Part shown: piece after piece, positions 1 to 6,794 of the stretch
Numbering within the stretch: the stretch's first letter is position 1
Layout of the letters: each line of letters starts with the position of its first letter
NCBI GenBank assembly: GCA_014379075.1
Contig: JACMMN010000247.1
Span: 1-8,942 of the forward strand
Length of the DNA stretch: 8,942 nt
Direction: 5' to 3'
Origin: Pyrinomonadaceae bacterium
GTDB taxonomy: Bacteria > Acidobacteriota > Blastocatellia > Pyrinomonadales > Pyrinomonadaceae
Program-made: the position numbers and the translations under genes
The notes under the pieces: generated by a model
What the model saw: the letters and a program-made list of their open reading frames with translations, nothing else
Told to the model about the DNA's origin: nothing
Database searches by the model: none

Positions 1-440
1 CAATGGGAACTTTGGTGAGTTCGCTCCGCTCCGGCGGAGTTCAATTCACGTCCGCCTACTTACAGGAAAATTCAACCGCCGAGCAGATCGCCGCCGCCCG
101 CAAAGCCGTCAGCGAAGCCGATATCGTCATCGCCGGCCTTTACGGCCGAGTCCGTTCCGGCGCCAAAAACAGCGTCGGACTTCCTGAACAAGGCACGGCC
201 ATTCTCAAAGAAATGTTGGCAGCCGACAAAAAAGTGATAGGCCTTAGCTTCGGCAATCCTTACATTTTAGGCAGCTTTCCCGAACTAAAAACCTACGTCG
301 TAGCCTACGGCGATATGTCGAGCCTCCAACGCGCAACCGCAAGAGCGATTCTCGGAACTCAGGATATTTCGGGCAAACTGCCAATCTCGCTTCCCGGACT
401 TTATCCGCGAGGCACCGGAATACAATTAATTAAAAAATAG
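1..440 (+). CDS. Glycoside hydrolase family 3, C-terminal fragment (5' truncated by window edge)
   Basis: The reading frame enters from the left edge and stops at the TAG ending at 440, leaving about 145 residues. They resemble the C-terminal Rossmann-like domain of family 3 glycoside hydrolases, as in the two-domain beta-N-acetylhexosaminidases. Visible hallmarks are an alternating beta/alpha pattern, a strand followed by a glycine-rich turn (ADIVIAGLYGRV), a second strand with VIGLSFGNPY, and the family's closing signature 'AILGTQDISGKLPISLPGLYP', here split by residues around 115-133. Such enzymes remove N-acetylglucosamine or glucose from glycans, often cell-wall or chitin fragments. The catalytic N-terminal barrel lies outside the window, so substrate and signal peptide cannot be judged. 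The Met at position 3 is probably internal. The decarboxylase gene follows 71 nt downstream on the same strand. Confidence 0.8.
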   Translation, partial: MGTLVSSLRSGGVQFTSAYLQENSTAEQIAAARKAVSEADIVIAGLYGRVRSGAKNSVGLPEQGTAILKEMLAADKKVIGLSFGNPYILGSFPELKTYVVAYGDMSSLQRATARAILGTQDISGKLPISLPGLYPRGTGIQLIKK

Positions 441-466
441 CTATCCTCACATAAACACGTATACAA

Positions 467-496
467 ATCAGTGTTTATCTGTGTTCATCTGTGGAC
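467..496. repeat. Three-unit imperfect decamer repeat in the GH3-lysA gap
   Basis: Three adjacent 10-bp units are present: ATCAGTGTTT (467-476), ATCTGTGTTC (477-486) and ATCTGTGGAC (487-496). The unit length is close to one helical turn. The array fills much of the 71-bp gap between the glycoside hydrolase stop and the decarboxylase start, ending 15 nt before that ATG. I see no Shine-Dalgarno sequence, promoter hexamer or terminator in the gap, so the two genes may be co-transcribed. Similar short motifs are scattered between genes in some bacterial genomes, but I cannot verify that here. Confidence 0.6.
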
Positions 497-511
497 AAAA
501 CATCCGAATAA

Positions 512-1939
512 ATGACTCAAGCCTGGGAAATTGAAAACTTTCTGGAAGTGCGAAACGGCAAACTCCACGTCAGTGGAGTTTCCGCACTCGAACTCACCGC
601 ACAGCACGGAACGCCGCTTTTTGTGTTCAGCGAATCTCGGATCCGGCGCAATATCGACCGGCTTAGACTCGTCGAAAACGAGATCGGCTGCGATCTAAAG
701 ATCTGCTACGCGGCTAAAGCCAATTCGAACATGGCTATCCTTCGCACCATCAAAGACGCCGGAAGCGATATCGAAGTAAATTCAGGCGGCGAATTGTGGA
801 AGGCTTTGAAGATCGGGTTCCGGCCCGAGCAGATCATTTTTAATGGAACGAGCAAGGAAGTCTGGGAGATCGAGAATGCAGTAAACGCCGGAATTTACGC
901 GATTCAGGTCGATTCGCTTTTCGAATTGTCGCTGATCGAAGAAACAGCAAGACGACTCGAAAAACGTGCAAATGTCAGCCTCCGGCTCGTGCCGGAAATC
1001 GAAACCAATACGCATTCAGGCTTGCAGACCGCATTGCTTACATCGAAATTCGGTATGATGCCCGACGAGGCTTTGTCCGCTTTTCGCCAATACAAAAACT
1101 CCGAGTTTCTAAATCTCTGCGGAATTCACCTGCACATCGGTTCGCAAAACCCGAACGCCTCGCCCTATGCCGAAGCATTTGAAATGCTCTTTGCGAATCT
1201 GGTTGAAATCTACAACGAAACCGGAATCAAATTATCCCACATCAATCTTGGCGGCGGTTTTCCGGTCAACTATCTGCGCGACAGTTCGATGAAACAGCAT
1301 TTTCCCGAAGCCCAAAGCGAAATGTTCACCGCCGATTTCGAACCAGCCGATGCTATCCGCAGTGCCTGGAAAGCTGTAAAGAAAGCGGCAGAGTTAGCGA
1401 AAGCAGATCATTTACTCGAAAATCTAACACTGCTTCTCGAACCCGGCCGCAGCATAATATCCGACGCTGGAATTTGCTTAACCACCGTCCGCAACGAAAA
1501 GCAACGTCCCGTCACTCAATCTCCGACAACTGACAACCGGCAACCGACAACCGATAACTGGCTTCTGACTGACGCCGGTTTTAACATCCTCCTCTCGATG
1601 GAGACCTACAAATGGTACTACCATCTGATCTCGGCAGAACGCTCGGACGAACCCGCGACTTTCCCATACAAACTAGCCGGCCCGCTCTGCGACGGCGGCG
1701 ACGTCTATTTCGATATCGAAGGCCAAAACCGCCTGCCCGACCATCGCCTTTTGCCGGAAAACGTCCAGCCCGGCGAAGTCCTCGCCCTCCTCAACTGCGG
1801 CGCTTACACGCTCGCCCAGGCATCGCAATACAACGGCAGATTCTTACCGGCTATGGTTTTGATTCGGGAAAACGGAGAGGCTGAGTTGATTCGAAAGCGT
1901 GATGTGTTCCAAGATTTGACGGCAAACGATATTTTTTAA
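512..1939 (+). CDS. lysA: Fold-type III PLP decarboxylase, diaminopimelate decarboxylase-like
   Basis: This 475-residue protein has the architecture of diaminopimelate decarboxylase, the last enzyme of lysine synthesis. An N-terminal PLP-binding TIM barrel carries the Schiff-base lysine in YAAKANSN (K69), HLHIGSQ (206-212), the phosphate-binding GGGF (247-250) and EPGR (310-313). A C-terminal beta domain carries CDGGD (393-397) and the CGAY motif (429-432) with the substrate/PLP tyrosine. Several positions are unusual. Where typical LysA has N-D-L-I-R-P-x-x-Y, this protein has N-I-L-L-S-M-E-T-Y (358-366), so the carboxylate-binding Arg is Ser. The usual C-E-S is C-D-G, more like ornithine-type decarboxylases. 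Residues 338-349 are a translated heptanucleotide repeat inserted before the LLTDAGFN strand, helping to make the protein longer than the usual 410-450. The ATG at 512 gives a natural N-terminus but has no clear ribosome-binding site. Family membership is firm; the substrate (meso-DAP or another amino acid) and hence the symbol are tentative. Confidence 0.82.
   Translation: MTQAWEIENFLEVRNGKLHVSGVSALELTAQHGTPLFVFSESRIRRNIDRLRLVENEIGCDLKICYAAKANSNMAILRTIKDAGSDIEVNSGGELWKALKIGFRPEQIIFNGTSKEVWEIENAVNAGIYAIQVDSLFELSLIEETARRLEKRANVSLRLVPEIETNTHSGLQTALLTSKFGMMPDEALSAFRQYKNSEFLNLCGIHLHIGSQNPNASPYAEAFEMLFANLVEIYNETGIKLSHINLGGGFPVNYLRDSSMKQHFPEAQSEMFTADFEPADAIRSAWKAVKKAAELAKADHLLENLTLLLEPGRSIISDAGICLTTVRNEKQRPVTQSPTTDNRQPTTDNWLLTDAGFNILLSMETYKWYYHLISAERSDEPATFPYKLAGPLCDGGDVYFDIEGQNRLPDHRLLPENVQPGEVLALLNCGAYTLAQASQYNGRFLPAMVLIRENGEAELIRKRDVFQDLTANDIF
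1523..1557 (+). repeat. Five-unit heptanucleotide repeat (CYGRYAA) inside the lysA-like gene
   Basis: Five consecutive 7-bp units run without gaps: CCGACAA, CTGACAA, CCGGCAA, CCGACAA, CCGATAA, followed by degenerate copies (CTGGCTT, CTGACTG). They are translated as a Pro/Thr/Asp/Asn/Arg/Gln-rich stretch at residues 338-349 of the decarboxylase, in a loop between two strands of the C-terminal domain. In this frame the array contains no stop codon. The flanking sequence (about 1500-1522) also encodes residues that seem extra relative to ordinary LysA proteins, so the full insertion may be longer than the array. Confidence 0.75.
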
Positions 1940-1942
1940 AAC

Positions 1943-2632
1943 TCAGGAAATCGCCAGTCTAATTCCTACACCCAGTTGGAGATCAGGTGCGTATTCGAAG
2001 TGCAAAACGCGTCGGGGATTGTCATTTAATGCTTTCGACGAAGCGTGCAGCAGCAACGGACTCATCGCAATTACGCTGCCTTTGCCTGCCGTACATTCCA
2101 CAATTTTTTCGGACATTGCGGCCACCTCGAATTCATCGTCCGCTTTGAGTCTTCTATGGTGTGAGCCGGGAATCACACGCAGCGGACCATTGCCGGATGT
2201 AGAATCGTCAAGCTGAATTCGCAGGGCAAGTATCTGTGAAAGTGCCCAAGTCGGAGCGTGAACAAAATTAACGCCTTGTTTTGTTGAAGATGGGCCCCAA
2301 CCATCTCTCCTTACATTTTCTTCCAACGGAACTGCCGTATCCTGATGGAACGCAACAAGCCAATTTGCCTTTCCGGTCTTTTCAAACAGAGTCGCCTTGT
2401 AAGCAATCATTGTCCTTCCAATGATTTTTTCACAGATCGATAATAAGCGGGCATCATGGCTTAAGTTCCAAATCTCAGGAATCGCCATTAAATTCCTAGC
2501 TCCCGCTCGGCTACGCTTTATTTTGATATGAGAAAGTGTTTCAAGAATTCGGGAGCATTCGAGTTCAGAAAAGACATTTTCCTCAATCCAAAATCCTGGG
2601 TCTTTGACCAATCTTACTTTATCTAATTTCAC
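1943..2632 (-). CDS. Phytanoyl-CoA dioxygenase (PhyH) family Fe(II)/2-oxoglutarate oxygenase
   Basis: The 229-residue product fits the PhyH family of non-haem iron oxygenases, which hydroxylate small molecules using 2-oxoglutarate and O2. The iron-binding facial triad is visible as H96-x-D98 in FHQDT and the distal H196 in LLLHASSK. The 2-oxoglutarate arginine is probably R207 or R208 in NPRRVLHFEY. The family's RVIPGSHH stretch is at residues 152-159. There is no signal peptide, so it should be cytoplasmic. The start is GTG at 2632 (an in-frame TAA lies four codons upstream), without an obvious Shine-Dalgarno sequence; the N-terminus then reads F-W-I-E-E-N-V-F, typical of the family start. 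It follows the TPR gene by 32 nt and is probably its operon partner. Its stop faces the decarboxylase stop with only 3 bp between them. The gene looks more A+T-rich than its neighbours. The substrate cannot be predicted; many bacterial PhyH proteins act in secondary metabolism. Confidence 0.85.
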   Translation of the reverse strand: MKLDKVRLVKDPGFWIEENVFSELECSRILETLSHIKIKRSRAGARNLMAIPEIWNLSHDARLLSICEKIIGRTMIAYKATLFEKTGKANWLVAFHQDTAVPLEENVRRDGWGPSSTKQGVNFVHAPTWALSQILALRIQLDDSTSGNGPLRVIPGSHHRRLKADDEFEVAAMSEKIVECTAGKGSVIAMSPLLLHASSKALNDNPRRVLHFEYAPDLQLGVGIRLAIS

Positions 2633-2664
2633 TGCGAATAGTTACTATCATTAATTTTTCAGCG

Positions 2665-4158
2665 TTAACGAATAATCAGCATATTTCGAATTGAGTTTCT
2701 TTCAAAATCGGACAGTGAAAAATCGAGATGCTCATATAGAGTGGAAAGATTTCCCAGTGCAACAGCCTGACTGCTTTCGTCACGGATCGTCCCGATAATT
2801 TCGAGACTAGTATGCAAAGTTTCCTGGGATCTAGCTTTTTCGCCGTGTTCGCTCAATCTTTTCCCGATCTCATTATATGCCGATGAACGCGAAGCAAGCT
2901 GAGGAACTGTTTCGGTCAATTCTGCGGCTTTATTAAGAGCGTTTATCGCAGCATCTCTGTCGCCATTCTTATTGTGAACATCACTCACGTTAATAAGAGC
3001 GAAAACGCGGGCGGCATCATCGGGGATTGCACGCATCGCTTGCGCGGCAACTTCATCGTGTTTTTGAAGCGTCATTATTTGGGCGATTTGGGAAAGGGCG
3101 GAAACCTGTTCGGCTTCGTCGGGGATCTCTTGGGCGATTTCGATTGCGCGTTCGCATTTTTCGAAACCGGCAAATTGGGCGGCGATCGAGGTGAAGAGGC
3201 GGAATTTCGCTTTGCCGTCGCGGGTTTCGCGTTCGTGTTGGGATTTCAGGATCGCGTAGGATTCTTCGAGCGCGTCGAATGCGTCGTCCTTTTCTTCGCG
3301 TTTCCATGAATCGCGGGCGAAGCTGAGAAGGCACGTCGCGATCTGGGTTTTGTCGGTGATCGAGTCGAGCGTGCGGTCGGCGAGTTCGACGCTGCCGGCA
3401 TGAAGAAAACCGATGGCGGCGGCGGCGAGGAAGGAATCGCGGTGGATATTATCGAGTTCCTCCGCCAGGCCGCGGGCTTTTTCAAACGTTTCGATAGCAC
3501 GGTCGTTTCGCTTTGCCTCGATGAACAAATTGCCTATCTCGCAGTATGTTCGAATAGATTCTTCGTCATGCTCAGTCGATCCGGCGGCTTCGGCGGCTTT
3601 TTCGAGAAATTCGGCGGCCCCAGCGTGATCGTCCACTTCCAATTTTGCGACCGCCATCATTGAATACGCGGAAACGAGCGCACCGGGAAATGCAATGCTT
3701 TTTAGAGTTTCGTCTGCCGCGGATTCGCCGCCATCGGCCATTTGCTTCACCGCGATAGCGGCATAAACGGTATCGGGATGATCGAGATCGTTAGATATTT
3801 CGCGGGCTTTCTCAAAATTCCCTTGTTCTGCCTTTTGAAGTGCGATCTTTTCGCGTGCCTGCGACTGCAAGCCGTAATCTTCGACGGATTCGGCGAGCTG
3901 GAGAGCGTATTCGTCATCATTCAACTCGGCGCATTTTTGGGCAACGAGGATCAGCAGGCGATCCCGCATAAAAGGGTCATCGACCGAATTGGCAAGCTCG
4001 GCCGCCAGATCGACATTGTCTCTTTCAAGATAGAGCGGGATTATGGCCGCCATTGCCTCGGCATGTCCGTCACGGCTTTTGATGTCCTCGGCAAGGTAGG
4101 CCGCGCAGGCGAGAATATCGCTTTCGGCGTCGGACCGCGAAATTAAATGCTCAGCCAT
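2665..4158 (-). CDS. TPR-like helical repeat protein
   Basis: A 497-residue acidic, Ala/Glu-rich protein is built almost entirely of helix-turn-helix repeats about 30-40 residues apart. The clearest TPR unit is around residues 203-235 (YCEIGNLFIEAKRNDRAIE and following), and others are recognisable near 166-192, 255-305, 335-375 and 385-415. There is no signal peptide, membrane segment or catalytic domain. By family analogy it is a cytoplasmic scaffold or protein-binding platform; the partner is unknown. The ATG at 4158 is the only Met before residue 36. It lacks a Shine-Dalgarno sequence and lies 10 nt after the arm of a long inverted repeat. The gene follows the HAD gene by 85 nt and precedes the PhyH gene by 32 nt. 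The plus-strand frames overlapping it are consistent with shadow ORFs in GC-rich coding DNA. Confidence 0.8.
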   Translation of the reverse strand: MAEHLISRSDAESDILACAAYLAEDIKSRDGHAEAMAAIIPLYLERDNVDLAAELANSVDDPFMRDRLLILVAQKCAELNDDEYALQLAESVEDYGLQSQAREKIALQKAEQGNFEKAREISNDLDHPDTVYAAIAVKQMADGGESAADETLKSIAFPGALVSAYSMMAVAKLEVDDHAGAAEFLEKAAEAAGSTEHDEESIRTYCEIGNLFIEAKRNDRAIETFEKARGLAEELDNIHRDSFLAAAAIGFLHAGSVELADRTLDSITDKTQIATCLLSFARDSWKREEKDDAFDALEESYAILKSQHERETRDGKAKFRLFTSIAAQFAGFEKCERAIEIAQEIPDEAEQVSALSQIAQIMTLQKHDEVAAQAMRAIPDDAARVFALINVSDVHNKNGDRDAAINALNKAAELTETVPQLASRSSAYNEIGKRLSEHGEKARSQETLHTSLEIIGTIRDESSQAVALGNLSTLYEHLDFSLSDFERNSIRNMLIIR

Positions 4159-4168
4159 AGTTTGATTG

Positions 4169-4235
4169 GCCGCAAAAAAGGCACAAAAATCACAAAGGGA
4201 AAAATCTGTTTTTGTGGCTTTTGTGCGTTTGCGGC
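4169..4235. repeat. Imperfect inverted repeat / palindromic intergenic element
   Basis: GCCGCAAA (4169-4176) and TTTGCGGC (4228-4235) are perfect inverted complements. Between them the arms continue to pair imperfectly: GGCACAAAAATCACAAA on the left against TTTGTGGCTTTTGTGC on the right, leaving a loop around 4198-4208. The element fills most of the 85-bp gap between the HAD stop and the TPR start. Transcribed from the minus strand it would form a long hairpin ending 10 nt before the TPR ATG. It has no terminal U-run beyond the stem, so it is not a classical terminator. It looks like a REP-like or dispersed palindromic element. Confidence 0.7.
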
Positions 4236-4243
4236 AATTTCTT

Positions 4244-4936
4244 TCAGGAATAGACTCGGCGGAATGAATCGGGCATCCAGTCGTCCAGATAATCCGCTAC
4301 CCAATCCGCACCGGCTTTTCGAAGCTCATCTTCACCGACCGTATTTGTCACGCCTAAAACCGGAAGGCCAGCGCTCTTTCCTGCGGCGACTCCGGGCGGA
4401 GAATCTTCTATGACGACGCAATCCCCGTGGATCATCGGCAAATGTCCCCTCGATGTCCGCGCCGAATCGATCAGACGGAAGCCTTCCCTGTAACATTCCG
4501 GGTCAGGCTTGCACTTGGATACGTTTTCGGCACTCACCACTATCGAAAAGCAATCCAGTAAACCGGTCGTTTCGAGAATATGATCGATCTCTTGACGATT
4601 CGCCATGCTGACAACGCCGAGCGTAAATTCTTTCGACATTTTACGCACAAAATTCTTCATGCCGGGGAAGAGCGGAACCTCAGTCGAAATTATCTCGCGC
4701 CATTTTTGGGTTTTTGCCTGCGTGATCTCGAGTATCTTGTTCGTTTCAGGTTTTTTACCTGCACGGTCGAACGCGGCGCGGACAAAGGTCTTGTCGTCCA
4801 TGCCGAGACTGGAGTAGTAATCTTCATCCGACAAGTCGATGCCTTCGTTTTTCAGAATTTCTCGATACGCACCGAGCTGTATTGGCTCATCGTTGATGAT
4901 GACGCCGTTGAAGTCCATTAAAATTGCCTTTATCAT
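4244..4936 (-). CDS. HAD-superfamily hydrolase, beta-phosphoglucomutase-like subfamily
   Basis: The 230-residue product shows all four HAD motifs in order. Motif I is ILMDFNGV with nucleophile D8; motif II is S110 in VVSMANR; motif III is K143 in KCKPDPE; motif IV is IEDSPPG (E177, D178). The helical cap between motif I and about residue 85 fits the beta-phosphoglucomutase/phosphatase group acting on small phosphorylated metabolites in the cytoplasm. The oddity is residue 10: motif I is normally DxD, and the second Asp, which acts as general acid/base, is Asn here (codon AAC). This may change or slow turnover, although related proteins with DFNGV may exist. A weak AAAAGGA lies 14 nt upstream of the ATG. 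The 62-bp gap to the FAD oxidase stop contains a near-palindrome, GTCTTATATTAGAC (4960-4973), that could be an operator or small hairpin. Substrate unknown. Confidence 0.85.
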   Translation of the reverse strand: MIKAILMDFNGVIINDEPIQLGAYREILKNEGIDLSDEDYYSSLGMDDKTFVRAAFDRAGKKPETNKILEITQAKTQKWREIISTEVPLFPGMKNFVRKMSKEFTLGVVSMANRQEIDHILETTGLLDCFSIVVSAENVSKCKPDPECYREGFRLIDSARTSRGHLPMIHGDCVVIEDSPPGVAAGKSAGLPVLGVTNTVGEDELRKAGADWVADYLDDWMPDSFRRVYS

Positions 4937-4998
4937 TGATTTGTGGTTGTTCCTTTTCGGTCTTATATTAGACTGTTAAATCATTGGCGAGCAAACCG

Positions 4999-6492
4999 TT
5001 AGCCGAGCAGCTTCGCATCGAACATATTGTTTCGCCCTAAAATTCCCTTCGGGTCGAATGCTTTTTTTATCCCGGCCATTTCGTTCAAATACCGTTCGCC
5101 CATCATCACGTTCAGATATTTGCTTTTAAGTTTTCCGATGCCATGTTCGGCCGAGATCGTACCGCCGAGCATTATTGCCTGGGCGATAGATCTTCCGTAC
5201 AAATGCCGGGCCTTCTCAGCTTCCAGGTCGTTTTTCGGTAAGATGTTCGCGTGCAGATGATTGTCGCCGATATGCCCGAAAATGACGTAGTCGAGGCCGC
5301 TCGCACGCAGCATTTGCTTATAAAACCTTAGAAATCCGGCGAAGTTTTCATCGGGTACGGCCATGTCGGTTCCGACCTTTTTTTGGTTGTGGCGGGAAAT
5401 CCTCTCGTTTACCGCGACCGGCAGAGCATGGCGGAATGCACGCATTTTTTCGCGGTCGGTCTCTGTCGTCGTAAACCATGAACGGTCCAGGTCGGCTCCG
5501 TGCTTTTCCAAAAGTTCGTTCCAGTCTTCCAGCAATCCATCCTCAGATTCGGCGTTGGTTTCCTGCTCAAAAAATATCGCACCCGTCATATTTTTCGGAG
5601 TTTCGGGAAATTTTTCGCGGATAAATTCCAGAGAGTTGGCGTCAAAGTATTCGATCAGCGAAGCATTCAATGTGTTTGCCACATGCGAGGTGCGATTTGC
5701 GAATGAAAGATCACGCACTTCCGAAACCAGGCTCAGCAAGTTTTCCTCGCTTGAAAAAAATACTATGCCGCTGAAAAACCCTTCGGGTTTGGGCAATACC
5801 GAAAACTTGATCTCGGTGATCACGCCCAGCGTACCTTCACTCCCGATGAAAAGGTCAATCGCGTCGAGGCCTTCCTCGGAAAAATAGCCGCTGACATTCT
5901 TTCGAACGTTCGGACGCTTGTAAGTCGGGACGTTTATTTTGATCGAATTTCCCTGCTCTGTTATCAAGTTTATAATTCCGTCGGTTCCGCCCCGAATTTC
6001 ACCTCTCTTAAGTTCCAGGTTTTCACCGTTGGCCAGAACGATTTTGAGGTGCTGAACATAATTTCTCGTCGCCCCGTATTTAAAACTCCTCGCTCCCGAA
6101 GCATTCGTCGCAATGGTGCCGCCTATTTGGCAGCTCCATTCGGTCGGGTCGGGCGGATAGAACAAATTTTCGGCTTCGACCACTTTCTGAAAATCGGACA
6201 GGATCACACCCGGTTGGACAATTGCGGTCAATTCCACCTTTCGAATTTCCTCGATCTTATTGAGCTTTTCGAGCGAGATCACATACCCGCCAAATGGAAT
6301 CGCACCACCTACTGTGCCCGTTCGCGCACCCGATATCGTAACCGGGATCGCCGCTTCATTGGCTCCGCGAAGTATTTCGGAAATCTCGCCAGAGGTCTCC
6401 GGCACAAATAATTTTTGGCAATGTCCGCCCTTTAAATTACTGGCGTCGGCGAGATAATTTTCGAAGTCTTCGAGTTGCGTTTTGACCTGCAT
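4999..6492 (-). CDS. FAD-binding oxidase, GlcD / D-lactate dehydrogenase family
   Basis: The 497-residue protein has an N-terminal FAD-binding (PCMH-type) half and a C-terminal substrate/cap half. The FAD-binding part shows ISGARTGTVGGA (53-64), the PPDPTEWSCQIGGTIATNAS stretch (113-132) and GSEGTLGVITEI (218-229). The C-terminal part shows GHIGDNHLHANI (406-417), whose histidines are near the metal/substrate site in this family, and GGTISAEHGIGKLK (443-456). These enzymes oxidise 2-hydroxy acids such as D-lactate, glycolate or D-2-hydroxyglutarate and pass electrons to quinone or cytochrome. The length is usual for a stand-alone GlcD-like protein without an iron-sulfur CCG domain. No signal peptide is seen. 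The ATG at 6492 has no Shine-Dalgarno sequence and lies 7 nt after a perfect TATAAT, suggesting a leaderless or nearly leaderless mRNA. It is the first gene of the minus-strand group. The exact substrate cannot be called. Confidence 0.88.
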   Translation of the reverse strand: MQVKTQLEDFENYLADASNLKGGHCQKLFVPETSGEISEILRGANEAAIPVTISGARTGTVGGAIPFGGYVISLEKLNKIEEIRKVELTAIVQPGVILSDFQKVVEAENLFYPPDPTEWSCQIGGTIATNASGARSFKYGATRNYVQHLKIVLANGENLELKRGEIRGGTDGIINLITEQGNSIKINVPTYKRPNVRKNVSGYFSEEGLDAIDLFIGSEGTLGVITEIKFSVLPKPEGFFSGIVFFSSEENLLSLVSEVRDLSFANRTSHVANTLNASLIEYFDANSLEFIREKFPETPKNMTGAIFFEQETNAESEDGLLEDWNELLEKHGADLDRSWFTTTETDREKMRAFRHALPVAVNERISRHNQKKVGTDMAVPDENFAGFLRFYKQMLRASGLDYVIFGHIGDNHLHANILPKNDLEAEKARHLYGRSIAQAIMLGGTISAEHGIGKLKSKYLNVMMGERYLNEMAGIKKAFDPKGILGRNNMFDAKLLG

Positions 6493-6499
6493 GCAGTCG

Positions 6500-6505
6500 A
6501 TTATA
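6500..6505 (-). promoter_or_regulatory. -10 box of the FAD oxidase promoter (probable leaderless start)
   Basis: On the minus strand a perfect TATAAT is followed by seven bases (CGACTGC) and then the ATG of the FAD oxidase. Standard spacing would put transcription initiation at or one base before the A of ATG. The -35 region at 16-18 bp spacing is poor (for example TTTATC), so the assignment rests on the hexamer and its position. Confidence 0.5.
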
Positions 6506-6709
6506 CAGAATGTTCGGCATTGATAAAATCGCGCGTTTAATTCGGGACAGAAGAGGGATCGAACCCGAAGGGAATCCGCGAATTGGATTTGCTGTTATCG
6601 CGGTTCGGCAAACGCTCGATCGAATCACGTCATATACGAGAACAATTATCGGATTCGACGACCGAATTTCACAAAAAAAGTCTTGTCCGCATCATTGTAG
6701 TAATCCGTC

Positions 6710-6725
6710 TGTATTGATGCATACA
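6710..6725. promoter_or_regulatory. Candidate upstream activator dyad TGTAT-N6-ATACA
   Basis: The two 5-bp arms are perfect inverted complements separated by 6 bp. The centre lies about 100 bp upstream of the start site predicted from the sigma-54 promoter, which is within the usual range for enhancer-binding activators. A second dyad, ATTCG-N5-CGAAT, lies at 6653-6667. Short dyads occur by chance, so this is only a candidate. Confidence 0.3.
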
Positions 6726-6794
6726 TGGCTGTTTATCGCACACGGAATAGGTTTTTTGAGGTAATAAACGCATTGAAAACGACCAATCGTCTAA

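Noticed and set aside
467..496. Decamer repeats as a CRISPR array
   Set aside because: The units are 10 bp and directly adjacent, with no spacers and no cas genes.
2974..4146. Several long plus-strand frames opposite the TPR gene
   Set aside because: They mirror the GC-rich coding strand, have no protein-like composition and no homology I can recognise.
6541..6640. A GGGTTCGATCCC-like string on the minus strand resembling a tRNA T-arm
   Set aside because: The flanking 5-bp stem does not pair and no anticodon arm, D-arm or acceptor stem can be built upstream.
6510..6764. 84-codon plus-strand reading frame in the intergenic region
   Set aside because: No recognisable domain, no convincing ribosome-binding site, and it overlaps regulatory signals.
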